Both the position numbers and the translations under genes were made by a program. A stretch of 64,000 bases of DNA, from positions 62,001-126,000 of the forward strand of contig JANCYU010000024.1 in NCBI GenBank assembly GCA_026122205.1, written 5' to 3'. Shown here in pieces: positions 1 through 10,481 of this stretch. Origin of the DNA: Galdieria yellowstonensis. Taxonomy: Eukaryota; Rhodophyta; Bangiophyceae; Galdieriales; Galdieriaceae. Under the pieces are notes generated by a model. The model was not told the origin of the DNA, did no database searches, and worked only from the letters and a program-made list of their open reading frames with translations. Position 1 is the first letter of the stretch. Every line of letters begins with the position of its first letter.

Positions 1-1451
1 TCAATTATGACAACAGTCTCCGAAGAAGACTCTGCAGGCCAACAATTAATAGTAAGGGGAATCATTTTCTCTTCAGAACTTGTCAAACGCCATCTCAAAA
101 TGCTCAGCGGACTTCCTACTGGAAAACCACGCGAAGCATCTCGAAGACTCAAGACCTGAGAGGAAGTCCAACGATTCTTATCGATATTCGGATGAGTGCG
201 AATTTGAAATGCATGCATATCTCCAAGCTTCGTATGAATCAAAATGGAAGCTTTTTTTGGGTCTGATATTTGTAAAAATAAGTTGCCTTTGATCTCAAAA
301 CTATGAATAACGCCATCGCGATTCATTTCCAATACAATGTCTTCTTGAGCAACAAAATGCACTGACTCTTGTGAAACGCTGCTTTTCATTCTCAAGTTGC
401 GATTACTTCTCTCTTCAGAAGAGACACCTGTCCTGATGGAGGAGGAACTAGACATCAATTCTCCTTCCTTCTTAAGTTCTTCCAAAATAGAATCTTGTTT
501 TCTATTGCCACCTAAACTTAAACCTTTTCCACCAATACCGGCAGAAACAACTTTACTGCTCTCAACGGATGGCTGAAATGTTTTGCTCTCTGAATGTCCA
601 TAATTTGACATACCCGTAAAGGTAAAACCTGTTTCAGGCACTGACATGGAGGCCTGATAACTTTCTGCTGATATTCCACCAAACGAACGGCCCTGAAAAC
701 GTCCGAAATCCGCGCCCAGCTTGTTCAGTTTCTCTCTTTCAGACTTTTCTCTACTAAGACTCTCTGCTCGTCTCTTGGCAACTTCCTTAGCTTCCATCAT
801 CTTTGACTCCTTAATCATATTGGCAAGTTTTTCTTCATGACTGAACATCTCGGTTAAGACGTTTACTTGTTGGACATCCACATTCTCACGCAAACCACCC
901 CAGTCAATAACCTCGTCAAAAGCAGCAATAAGTTCGAATGCTGCTTCAAGAATACTCTCCTCGTCTAAACTAGCATAAATAGGAAGATAATTCGGGACAA
1001 GTTTACAAATTAAACGAAGCGTTTCGAGATCCTCCACCACGTTGCTCCCTTTGGTTGTAATTAAAACAACATATAGCGCTTCCAAAGGTTGATATAAATA
1101 TCGCACAGTTTCAGTTTCTACGTAAGTATGCTGTTTACTACTGCCAACAAGCCTGGGGAACGCAGATAACAAGCTCTCTACTCGGATACGACTTATTTCC
1201 ACAAACTGGCGTGATAATAAAACTATAAAAAACAAGCGTTAGAGCGAAAAGAGAATAATACAAGAAGAAAAATATCATGAACCGTCAGAGGTCTTGGTGG
1301 TAATAACAAGAAATTTTTCAAAGCGGAGTTTCCGCTCAAGATCGGAACTTTTCTAATCATCCGGTACAAAGGACCTCTTCGTATCGACTTGAGAGATCTC
1401 ACACATACCTTTTCCACTTCTATTTAATATGGAGACAGAGAGAATAGTCAT
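1..1451 (-). CDS. ARCN1: Coatomer subunit delta (delta-COP), 3'-truncated by the window edge
   Basis: Subunit of the COPI coat acting in Golgi-to-ER vesicle traffic. The model has exon 1 at 1451-1409 and exon 2 from 1222 to beyond base 1, with a 186-nt intron (1223-1408) that is long for this window. The N-terminal longin-type part is clear: SGK-VLLSRQF spans the splice junction and is followed by QHTYVETETVRYLYQP and LYVVLITTKGSN. Next come a HEEK-containing hinge and the start of the mu-homology domain, up to the LINCWP motif at the window edge. About 420 residues are present, and the family is usually ~510. No full-length ORF calls it because the gene is split by an intron and lacks its stop codon here. 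Confidence 0.93.
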
Positions 1452-1629
1452 TGAAGAAAGACAAAGTTGTCACTCTTCCCCAGGAATTCAACAAAATACC
1501 GCAAAATGAAATTTCCCTTGACACAAATTTATCCACAATGTTATCCCGTCTGTAAATATCAAACAGGATCATCAAATAAATTAAACAAGTTCTTAGTGAT
1601 TTTCTATCCCTACAACTCTAATAAAGATA

Positions 1630-3073
1630 TCAAGAGGCTTCAACAGAAGCATCTTTGAGTTCCAACAGTCTTCGAACAACCAAACTGGCAACTCTTTGCG
1701 GAGAAAATTTCGTAAGTATCTCCTTTCTCCCTCGCAGTGCTACTTTCTTCGCTGCTGCTGGATTCTTAAATACCCAACGCATTAAATTACGAAAATGTTC
1801 TTCCGATGGCTTTGCCCAAAGCTGATTTCTAAAGGACGCTCCAGAAATTACCAACTCATGTCTGTACAACTCTGCAAACCCCGGTCCTTCTGAATACGTC
1901 ACTACATTTTCGATGGGAATCGGAAAACCAGTATTTTCATTGAGATACTCTGTTTGGCCACTCCAATTCGTTGCAATCACAGGAATAGCACAAGCCATCG
2001 CTTCCATAATCGGACGTCCCCAACCTTCACCTCTTGTCGGAAGTACAAATGCATCTACAGAAACATACAATGCTGCCAAATTGACAAGGTCCTTCTTATT
2101 GGGTTCAAAAACTTCATATCGAGGGATACTAGAAGTATTTATCTTGGTTTTCTCTAAAAATCTAGTGACGCGTCGTTTGACCTCGTCTGGGGATATATTC
2201 TCTCCTCGTGTTACAAGAAGCAAACATACATTATCCTTATCCGTGAACTCCTGCATATACGACTTTAGTAAGATATCAACGCCCTTACGAACCTCCCACT
2301 TGAAGACAGCCAAGAAAACAAAACTATTCGCACAATCACCAAGGAGAGACGATCTCTGGGGAAGGGGTAACGACTGAAAGTTTTCCTGGTCTATTGGTTG
2401 AGGTATCACTCTAATCTTCTCCTTGGTGATACCACTATTAGAAAACGTGTTTCTATGAAAATTCGACGGAACCCATACTTCGTCGACACTGTTATTAAGC
2501 AATTGAACCCACTTTTCAGGCACTCCTGCAGTCTCAAACATGGCTCGTCCGACTTTGAACCTTGCATTCCTGCATAAACCGCAGTCACTGAGTGGAACAG
2601 TCCAATCTGTTGGAACAGAATGTAGCACCAAAAGGTCCACTTTTTCTTCAGAAGAAATTTTCTTTGAAGAACAACTCTTTCCACACCACAAACTCTCTAG
2701 AAGATTCTGTCTTTCGTCACTTAAAACCTTGGCTTTCTTGTCCCAAGGTTCCGCACCGATATGCCATAAAAGAAGTTTTACAGGATGCAACAATAAACCC
2801 TGCACAAAACTCCAAGCTTCTGACCCAAAACCTGTTTGTGACTGTACTGTTTCAATACTGTAGTTGCCAACGGTGCACAACTCAAATACCGACCTTAAAC
2901 TCGGAAGCCCATATCAAGGACAGATGAGGCTCAGCTTCACTTCGCCTTACATAGTTTTTTGAATAATGATTACTGTTTTGAAAAGCCAAAATCAAATACA
3001 AGATAGTTAGAAAGCAAAAAGTTAGCCTGACTAAAGTTTTGCCGTTCCGTTTAAACGACCAAAAATGGCGCAT
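1630..3073 (-). CDS. GT4-like glycosyltransferase with N-terminal signal anchor
   Basis: Proposed join: exon 1 3073-2901, exon 2 2857-1630, with a 43-nt intron, giving 466 aa. Exon 1 carries a basic N terminus and one hydrophobic segment (about residues 15-31), as in type II Golgi or ER enzymes. Exon 2 has the glycosyltransferase group 1 fold: GFGSEAWSF near the start and a C-terminal EGWGRPIMEAMA block (the E-x7-E nucleotide-sugar site), then an IPVIATNWSG segment. Donor and substrate cannot be told from sequence. The splice junction is inferred from phase, a GT-AG pair and the continuous LIWASD...GFGSEA block. An exon-2-only protein starting downstream is possible but would lack the N-terminal strand. 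Confidence 0.82.
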
Positions 3074-3357
3074 ATTTTGAAAACCCCAAAGCCACGATAG
3101 TTGAATTTTCCGTCTTTCTGCTGTCTTGTTTGGATCATAACAGCATGTCGTTGTGTCTTGTGATATCCAATGCGGACAGTAAATTCATACACGTGGAAAT
3201 ATTGGACAAAGCATATAATTGCTCCTCGGTATCAGCAACACCAAAAGCCTAGAATGTTCTAAGCACAATCATCGACCACACTTGAAATCCAAAGTGTGTG
3301 GCACTCGTTGGTTTTTGGCGCATTCGGTGCATCGAGGACGACTGCGAAATCTTAGAG

Positions 3358-5244
3358 ATGAAGACAGGTTTTGTAACTATTGGAGGCTATGGAACTTCCA
3401 ATACTTCGGTAGTATCCAAGAGGCATCACTGCAGTTGCTTATGTTCATCCTCTCGCCAACATAAATATTTTTACAGAGCGGCTGTCGACGTGGACAGGAC
3501 GCGACTGGGTGGGAAAGCTTCTTCGTTCTTCTCGACAACTGTTGAAAATAAGTCAACAAAGCAAGACGTAAAATGTAGGCCACTACAAGTGTTTATGGGT
3601 CCTAAACAGATAGTATTCAAAGAAGACTCTCGAAATGCTTTGGCCAGAGGAATCAACGCCGTTGCAGATGCAGTTCGCATTACGTTGGGACCAAAAGGTC
3701 GTAACGTCGTATTGGAACGTTCGTATGGCGCTCCTCAGGTAGTCAACGATGGTGTTACCATTGCTAGAGATATCTCTCTGTCGGATCCTTTGGAAAATAC
3801 TGGAGCTCGTTTAGTCGTCGAAGTTGCCTCCAAAACAGACCAAAAAGCCGGAGATGGTACAACGACTTCGGCAGTTCTGACTCAAGCTATTGTCAATCAA
3901 GGCCTTAAAATTGTCTCATCAGGAGCCAATGCAATGTCTGTTCGTCGAGGTATCACAAAGACTGCCGAATACATCGTGTCAGAGATAAGAAAGGTTGCGA
4001 AACCACTTCGAGGTCAGGAAGATATTCGAGCCATTGCTACGATTGCATCCGGAGGTGACCAAACAATTGGTTCGAATATTGCTGAAGCATATGCTCGAGT
4101 TGGTGAAAATGGTTCAACTACGGTGGAGGAATCTCAGAGTTTAATGGATGAAGTTGAAGTAACCGAAGGCATGGAGTTAGATAGAGGTTTCATATCTCCA
4201 TATTTTGTGAAAGACCAAGAACGTCAAGTAGCTGAATTGACACGTCCGCGAGTACTTGTCACAGATAGTAAGCTTTCCGTTGTTCAGGAATTGGTGCCTT
4301 TATTGGAAAGCCTCGTTAAGTCAAAGGAACCACTTTTAATTATTTGCGAAGATTTAACAGGAGAAGCTTTATCTACGCTAGTTGTGAACAAAATGCGAGG
4401 CGTCTTGGATGTTGCCGCCATCAAAGCTCCAGGATTTGGTGATCGAAGAAAGGCTTATCTTCAAGATATCGCCATTCTTACTGGTGCAACTTATGTTACG
4501 GAGGAACTTGGTATTACTCTAGACCAAGTTACAGTGGATATGTTAGGACGTGCAGAACGTGTTGTTGTAGGGAAGGAATTGACGACAATTATTTCAACAG
4601 GAGAGCACCAAGAAGAAGTAAAGAAACGTATTGCACAAATTCGTAAGGAGATTGAAGACACAGACTCTCAGTTTGACCGGGAGAAAGGAGAGGAACGCAT
4701 TGCTCGTCTAGGTGGAGGAATTGCCCGAATCAAGGTTGGTGCTGCTACGGAAACGGAATTGAAAGATAAAAAGTTGCGATATGAAGATGCTCTCAACTCA
4801 ACAAAATGTGCATTAGAAGAAGGTATTGTTCCTGGTGGTGGTACAACACTTGCATTTCTTGCACAAAAAGTGCCAGAATTCGAGAAAACGTTAAGTGACG
4901 AGGATGAAAGATTAGGAGCACAAATTGTTGGTCGAGCCTTGGAAGCACCGCTCGTTCAAATTGCGACAAACGCTGGAAAAGAAGGCTATGTGGTTCTTAA
5001 TGAGGTACGTAAAAAGGAACTCGGCTGGGGATGGAATGCTGCAACCGATGAGTACGTCAACTTTTATGATGCCGGAATCGTAGATCCTGCCAAGGTTGTT
5101 TGTTGGGCGTTGGAGAATGCAGCTTCCATTGCTTCTATGGTACTAACTACGGAAGCTTTGGTCGTTGAAATTCCTGAGAAGAAAAAGAATACTTCTTCCG
5201 GTGGAGATGGAATGGGAGATTTACCAGGAGAAAGCTACATGTAA
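3358..5244 (+). CDS. CPN60: Chaperonin 60, plastid/cyanobacterial type
   Basis: Single-exon group I chaperonin that folds proteins in an ATP-driven ring. The first in-frame ATG is at 3358, since the longer open frame begins at a GTG. The protein is 628 aa, with about 80 residues of Cys/Ser/Arg-rich N-terminal extension that fits an organelle transit peptide. Diagnostic motifs are LGPKGRNVVLE, VNDGVTIARD, GDGTTTSAVL (ATP site), APGFGDRRKA and EEGIVPGGGT. The apical-domain segment (KEPLLIICEDLTGEAL) and the region around it look cyanobacterial or plastid-like rather than mitochondrial, and the C terminus lacks the Gly-Met repeat of mitochondrial Hsp60. Red-algal plastids usually encode their own groEL, so this would be a nuclear paralogue. 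Confidence 0.95.
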   Translation: MKTGFVTIGGYGTSNTSVVSKRHHCSCLCSSSRQHKYFYRAAVDVDRTRLGGKASSFFSTTVENKSTKQDVKCRPLQVFMGPKQIVFKEDSRNALARGINAVADAVRITLGPKGRNVVLERSYGAPQVVNDGVTIARDISLSDPLENTGARLVVEVASKTDQKAGDGTTTSAVLTQAIVNQGLKIVSSGANAMSVRRGITKTAEYIVSEIRKVAKPLRGQEDIRAIATIASGGDQTIGSNIAEAYARVGENGSTTVEESQSLMDEVEVTEGMELDRGFISPYFVKDQERQVAELTRPRVLVTDSKLSVVQELVPLLESLVKSKEPLLIICEDLTGEALSTLVVNKMRGVLDVAAIKAPGFGDRRKAYLQDIAILTGATYVTEELGITLDQVTVDMLGRAERVVVGKELTTIISTGEHQEEVKKRIAQIRKEIEDTDSQFDREKGEERIARLGGGIARIKVGAATETELKDKKLRYEDALNSTKCALEEGIVPGGGTTLAFLAQKVPEFEKTLSDEDERLGAQIVGRALEAPLVQIATNAGKEGYVVLNEVRKKELGWGWNAATDEYVNFYDAGIVDPAKVVCWALENAASIASMVLTTEALVVEIPEKKKNTSSGGDGMGDLPGESYM

Positions 5245-5340
5245 AAGTAGCGCCACATTCCAAAATAAAAACATGCCGTGTTGCTTTTGAATAACAATGT
5301 ATAGAGTTTTCTTCAAAAGTCACCTTTCCTAATAAGTGAG

Positions 5341-6974
5341 TTATTCCGACGAAGAAGTCGGAGCACTCAGTACACAAAGGGATCCTTTTACATCTCCAAC
5401 AATGATTCTTTCCACTTCCTTGAGAAGTAAGAGGCTCGTTAAGCTATCCTTGGAGGATAAGTCGCGATCAGAAACAATATTTAAGCACTCTATTCCTTTT
5501 TTGGCTTCCGTTATCTTCATTTCATGTGCGCACAATACGCCAAGATATATTCCAGAAGAATCGAAACAGCACTTTCGACCTTCCACTACATTCCAACTTC
5601 TTACAGGAGTACTTGGTTTTCGTAGATCCCACAAGTCAACGAGAGCAATATTCATTGAAGCCATATAATAGCCATTTTCTGAAAAGCTCAACGAACAAAT
5701 TTTACCAACATCATCATCATCGTTTGCTGAGGAACCTTCACGAAGACTTAGCGCTACTTTCATTTCTCGAATATCCCAAATATTCAATTCTCCATTGTTC
5801 AAACCTGTTCCTAGAATAAGACCATCGGGATGTATCCCAAACGATGAAATAGGAGCTGGCCCTTTCGGTGTTTGACTCAAACAATCACCACTTTGCAAGT
5901 CATGAAAAGCCCACGTGGAGTCATCAGAAGCAGTTCCAAAATAAGACATGCAGGGATGAAGAAATACTTGAGTAACCGCACCCTCGTGCACATGAACGGT
6001 ATGAAAAGCCTTCGGTTTCTCTTCGTCGTTTTCCCAATGCCAAACGGTTGCTGTCTTATCAACGCTGCTAGTTATCAATATGTTCTCACTAGGATGAACA
6101 ACCAGATCAGTCAACGGAGCCTTGTGTGCCGAAATGCTCGTAACTGTTTTCTCCTTATTCAATGAGAAACATTTCACTGTTTTGTCCTTTCCAGCAGTAA
6201 ACAACAAGGAAGAATCCTTTGGGGATTGAGCAAGTGCTACTATCTCTTTTTCCTTCCCATTGTGAACTTTCAGATGCTTCTCCTCCTTAAAAGACTGCAG
6301 TCTTTCTTTCGGTATTTGAGATGAAGACACCTTCCTATTCTTTCGATAAGCAATAAGCTCTTGTGAAGTCTTGTCGATTTGCTCCAAAACGTGGGGAGGA
6401 AGAAGTGCAACACCGGCATCTTCAACATTCATTTGCGAGTCTTTTTCATTATCCGCAACGTTACCCTGCTCGTAAGTTGTTTCTTTCAAGGCACCGTTGA
6501 GCGCTGTTTCTTTATCATTGTGGGTTCCTTGCTTCGCTAATTCCAAAGCTTCATCTCTTTCCTTTAAGAGACGGGCTATAACCCTCTTTGCAGCATCGTT
6601 CTCATAAAGTGTTTGAGCCAACTGTTGCTTTGTGTCGTACAGTTGTTTTTTCAACTGGTAAACTTCTGAAACAATAGAGTCCCACTCACTCTGAAACAGG
6701 GATAATAAACCCGGAATACTAGTTGCGTTCGAAGTTCGCGGTCGTACAACAATATTTTCTTGAACATCGATCAAGTCTTGTTCACTTAAATCCTCACCAG
6801 TTACTGGACACTTTCCGGTAGTCTGAATGTGCTTTACTATCAGTCGTTTCTCAAACAAGTGCCCACTCTTCTTCGACACTACAGGTTCCTCGGGAACAAC
6901 TCCGGAGACTAGAAACGCAACTGTAAAATAAAAGATATTCTACAAAGTAAAAGTTACTCACTTGCACAATACAT
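5341..6974 (-). CDS. PRPF19: Pre-mRNA-processing factor 19 (U-box ubiquitin ligase)
   Basis: E3 ligase and scaffold of the NineTeen spliceosome complex. The model has a 13-nt exon 1 at 6974-6962 (start codon), a 41-nt intron and exon 2 at 6920-5341, giving 530 aa. The U-box begins at the N terminus (SGVVPEEPV, then HLFEKRLIVKHI and the region around SEQDLIDV). A PRP19-specific coiled-coil segment follows (SATSIPGLL-type block, LYENDAAKRVIARL), and the second half carries WD40 repeats (SSVDKTATVWHW, GELNIWDIRE, VDLWDLRK). The start was chosen because exon 2 opens in the middle of the U-box and the short exon restores the MxxCxIxG-type N terminus in the right phase. Confidence 0.95.
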
Positions 6975-7032
6975 AATTCTAGAAAAACAACCAAAGTACA
7001 CAAACTTTTCAATGCAACAATAAAAAATTATT

Positions 7033-7976
7033 TTATTCGCCTCGGAATTGCGGTTTTCGTTTTTCCGCAAACGCTTTGAGCGCTTCTCTGCGATCTTTGG
7101 TTGGTACAACTCCTGCGTAACTAGCGTCTTCAAACTCGAGGCCTCGTAAAAGGTCAACCTGGACAACTCTACTGTTAGCATTCTACAACTTGTTAGGTTT
7201 TAACCTACCTGACTTCCGTTTCGAATAGCTTGTTTAGCAAGCCTTAAGGCGATAGGTCCCGTCTTGAGCATATCTTTGGCAAGTTTCAAAGCACAAGAAA
7301 AGGCATCTTCATCTTGTTGAGTGACTCTTTCTACGAGTCCGATTTTTACTGCTTCTTCTGCGTTTAGTCTAGTGCCTGTATATATGAGTTCCTTTGCTTT
7401 GGCAATACCCACCAGCCTAGGAAGACGTTGGGTTCCTCCTGCTCCCGGTAAGATGGCAAGAGTCGTTTCGGGTAGTCCTAGAACCGCATTTCTACCTGCT
7501 ACACGTAAATCACAGGCAAGTGCCAACTCTGTACCACCGCCCAAAGCAAAACCGTCGATGACAGCAATAGTTGGCATAGGAACCGATTCTAGTCGAGTAA
7601 AGGTCGATCGCAGATATCTTACAAACGGCAACGTTTCTTCATCACTCATTTCTGCTCTCTCTTTTAAATCAGCACCTGCACAAAATACATTCTCAACACA
7701 AGACCGAACCAAAACTACTTGTACTTGTTTTGGAGAAGAGTATTCCAACTCGGTGATTACTTGATTGAGTTCTGACAACAAAACTTTTCCCAAAGCGTTC
7801 TTCTTCGAGGGTCTGTTTAGATTCACTACGGATACTCCACGGTATTCCCCTTGAAGTTGTTCAAGGTAAACTTCCTTGTTTGATTTCTCTACAACATTGG
7901 TGCATAGTGTTCTTTTCAACTGTGCAAAACGAAATAGCTTCCAGGTGAGTCTACCGGCAAAGAATCCGTTCATCAT
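7033..7976 (-). CDS. AUH: Mitochondrial enoyl-CoA hydratase, methylglutaconyl-CoA hydratase (AUH) type
   Basis: Crotonase-family enzyme; AUH hydrates 3-methylglutaconyl-CoA in leucine breakdown. Exon 1 7976-7209 and exon 2 7158-7033 are separated by a 50-nt intron, giving 297 aa. Seen: a basic, hydrophobic N terminus that could target mitochondria, the oxyanion-hole segment FCAGADLKERAEM, then ALGGGTELALACD and GLPETTLAILPGAGGTQRL with the two expected catalytic Glu. The C-terminal block PTKDRREAL...FAEKRKP from exon 2 closely matches AUH. Other short-chain enoyl-CoA hydratases are an alternative, but the KERAEM and PTKDR features favour AUH. Confidence 0.9.
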
Positions 7977-8038
7977 CTTTAGGAAGAAGAAATGTTCGCT
8001 ATTTCTACTTTTCTCACAAGGGAAATCGTTCTTATTTA

Positions 8039-9175
8039 TTACGCGACTATGTTCTTGTAATACTCTCGACCAATCTGCTTCACTTGCTTATTCTTTTTTC
8101 GAAGCAATCTCTTCTTTCTCTTTTGCGAAGGTTGACTCGTAGCCTCCCGTGCTTCTTTCAGAAGAACCTTGCTATAAGGATTGAGTTTGAACATTTCCTT
8201 CTTATTCTTCAGTGGATTCTTCTTTCGAGTAGATATGCGTCTTCTTATTATCTTAGGTCGCAAAACAGACTGTACTTCATCAGAGTTGATTATACGGCTA
8301 ATATCACAATTGGTCAAAATGGACTTTGGAAGCGTATAATCGCTCTTTTGTTTCGAAGGTTGTGTAAAAGTTCCAAATATTTCGTCCAATTTCTGAAAAG
8401 CTGACTTTGTCCAAATACAGAATCTACCTAAATGACCTCCAGGAGCTAATTTTAACAAGTTGAGCGAGTCGACTCGGCAAAGTTCAACTCCTGGCAAATT
8501 TCTGAACGCTTTCACAATTCCTTCGTCCTTTTCATAGATAATAAGAGGACCCTTTCGCTGAGTATATCTTCGGTTTCTCATTTTCCCCTTTCCTGCTCTC
8601 AACTTTTTCGTCTCCTTTACTTTTACTACGTCCTCATATGCTCCGATTTTCTCCAAAAGAGCAACTGCACTTTTCGTCTTTTTCAAACTTTGTGCTTGAT
8701 CCCCAATCACAAGAGGTATTTCAGATATTCGTTCGATTCGGTGTCCTCTAGCCATCACCAACGATGTTATTGCACTTGCAGCCAAGGCAGAAGCTACAGC
8801 GTATCTTTTTTCGTTCTTTGTAATCTTTCGATGCCATCGTCTCCAGATTTTGGTTGGGGCAAAACGACGACCGCCTCGACACATGTTTCCAAAAGCTCCC
8901 TGTCCTGCTCTATGAGTTCCTCCGCCCGGAACTCTTGGAATACGAGCTACTGCACGACCTGTTCCCCATGATTCTGCAGAAGACTGCATACCTGCTTTGG
9001 AGCTAACGGCATAAGGTTGTCTCTTGTTCAGAGCCATTCTTGTGTGTACTGAGCGAACTATATCTGAACGTATTGGCGCTGTGAATACTGCAGGTAGGGC
9101 AACTTCCCCTTCTGTTCCGTCATTCTCCACAGAAATAACGGAAACTAGTGGACGTGCAACTCCAACGCTAACCAT
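8039..9175 (-). CDS. RPL4: 60S ribosomal protein L4 (uL4)
   Basis: Cytosolic large-subunit protein whose extended loop lines the exit tunnel. Intronless, 378 aa, ATG at 9175. The conserved eukaryotic core is clear: FTAPIRSDIVRSVH, NKRQPYAVS, SWGTGRAVARIPRV, GGGTHRAGQGAFGNMCRGGR and FAPTKIWRRWH. The C-terminal extension is Lys/Arg-rich, as in eukaryotic L4. The gene lies head-to-tail upstream of the AUH gene (62 bp apart) and divergent from the small gene at 9585, leaving a ~400 bp upstream region. Confidence 0.98.
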   Translation of the reverse strand: MVSVGVARPLVSVISVENDGTEGEVALPAVFTAPIRSDIVRSVHTRMALNKRQPYAVSSKAGMQSSAESWGTGRAVARIPRVPGGGTHRAGQGAFGNMCRGGRRFAPTKIWRRWHRKITKNEKRYAVASALAASAITSLVMARGHRIERISEIPLVIGDQAQSLKKTKSAVALLEKIGAYEDVVKVKETKKLRAGKGKMRNRRYTQRKGPLIIYEKDEGIVKAFRNLPGVELCRVDSLNLLKLAPGGHLGRFCIWTKSAFQKLDEIFGTFTQPSKQKSDYTLPKSILTNCDISRIINSDEVQSVLRPKIIRRRISTRKKNPLKNKKEMFKLNPYSKVLLKEAREATSQPSQKRKKRLLRKKNKQVKQIGREYYKNIVA

Positions 9176-9584
9176 AAGGAGAAGAAAGGAATAAGTGCGC
9201 TATAAAAAAAATTTGGACAATCGAATGCGCCCCCGACGACGTGGAAAACGGAAGAATCGATCAACCATTCAAAGAAGAACTGATGAATATATTAGAAATC
9301 CAATGTTTCTACAAGAGACGCTATGAGACAGCATCGATCCATGTATCCTTGTTTTATTCCTAGGAAAATATAATTCATCTAGATGATAGCACAGTTTCCA
9401 CAGTGAATCGTGTGTAGTGGAGATAAGGCAAAAACTATCTCCTTATACCATTCTTATAGGAAAAAAAGTCTTTTGTTGTAGGAGAAAAGTTAGTTGGAAT
9501 TTTGCTTGTCACTGCAGTTGTAGCATTTGTTTCTTTCCACATTTGTGAGAAATAATTGTTGATTCAGGAGCAGTGATTGTTGCC
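9176..9584. other. Intergenic region between divergent genes (RPL4 and an 88-aa ORF)
   Basis: About 409 bp, one of the longest non-coding stretches here, presumably holding the promoters of both divergent genes. A TATAAA-like string occurs near 9200 on the plus strand, close to the RPL4 start. No ORF, RNA gene or repeat could be recognised. Confidence 0.5.
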
Positions 9585-9851
9585 ATGGTTTTGTTTGACA
9601 TGATTTCGAAGCTGATAGAAAAAGCTCGAGCACCAACAGAGCAAGAAGTGGAGCAGGAAGCAAAAGACAGGATCTATCGACGCTATGAACAAAGTGAGCT
9701 GGTGCGATATATGTGGAGTTCTCCTGTGAAACCACCAAACTGGTGGAAGTCGGATGCCTTTCAAGAAAATTATAAGCAATTGTGTCACAGACATAAGCAG
9801 CGCCTCAAGACCCCTGCAGAGCGAACGCTAGAAGATATGGAAGAAATGTAA
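9585..9851 (+). CDS. Hypothetical 88-aa protein
   Basis: Short single-exon ORF. The ATG at 9585 is preferred over the longer frame, which opens with GTG. The predicted protein is charged and helical at the start (MISKLIEKARAPTEQEVEQE), has a central SPVKPPNWW segment, and ends in a Glu/Met-rich tail. There is no signal peptide or transmembrane segment. The composition resembles small accessory subunits of mitochondrial complexes, but I do not recognise a family. Its position downstream of a proper intergenic promoter region, and the absence of an overlapping gene, support its being real. Confidence 0.55.
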   Translation: MVLFDMISKLIEKARAPTEQEVEQEAKDRIYRRYEQSELVRYMWSSPVKPPNWWKSDAFQENYKQLCHRHKQRLKTPAERTLEDMEEM

Positions 9852-10037
9852 AGACTTTACAGCCTTTGGTACCGCAAGGGAGTAGTAACAATGGTGTTGC
9901 AACCAGTTGGAGTTTCCTTGTTCTATGAGCACTTATTATAAACAATTTATTGATTCTATAAAATATTTTTGTCAAGTCGTGTGGTAAAGTACCGTGTTCC
10001 AACAACCCTTTGGCTTGTCGTAGGAGATACAAGTATT

Positions 10038-10436
10038 CTATCGTAATAACAAGTTGTGTTTTCGAGCAAAGGTCTTCTTCACTTTGGAAGTCTTTGTTTC
10101 GTCAAACCAGTTATCTACAGGATCCCATATAGGCAACGACCGAGGCTCCAACAACGCTCCTGTGTCACACAAAGGTTTCTCCATTGACTCTCCAATCTTT
10201 ATTTCACTTTGTACTTTTTCCTTTAAACAATTTTCTTCGCTTTGCTCCGGAATAGAAACGTTCTCTCTCAAAGGAGTCCTCGTTACTCGTCCTTTCATAC
10301 ATTCTTTCTTCTTGACAGCATTTCCCTTTATATTTTTACGAACACTAGTAGTTTTGCTTTCGTATGCTTTTGGGTCGATATTCTCTACGTTGTTTGACAA
10401 AGTATGCGAACGCTTTGCATTCCTTGTAGTTACCAT
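10038..10436 (-). CDS. Hypothetical basic protein with degron-like motifs, 132 aa
   Basis: Single-exon ORF with ATG at 10436, only 45 bp from the divergent start of the carbinolamine dehydratase gene at 10482. The protein is Lys/Arg-rich, with a likely disordered N-terminal half. It has an ENIDP string near residue 19 and an RTPL sequence (RxxL, D-box form) near residue 53, then an acidic-aromatic motif IWDPVDNWFDE near the C terminus and a basic tail. This layout recalls small cell-cycle regulators destroyed by the APC/C, but no family was recognised and the function remains open. Confidence 0.5.
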   Translation of the reverse strand: MVTTRNAKRSHTLSNNVENIDPKAYESKTTSVRKNIKGNAVKKKECMKGRVTRTPLRENVSIPEQSEENCLKEKVQSEIKIGESMEKPLCDTGALLEPRSLPIWDPVDNWFDETKTSKVKKTFARKHNLLLR

Positions 10437-10481
10437 CTCTATCTTTGCAAACCAATTATTCTTCCCATTTCGATTGTGGCG

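Noticed and set aside
1913..2377. Plus-strand frame of 154 codons
   Set aside because: Antisense to the conserved catalytic half of the glycosyltransferase, with no homology of its own.
5336..6165. Several plus-strand frames of about 97-110 codons
   Set aside because: Antisense to the WD40 half of PRP19. No start context or domain.
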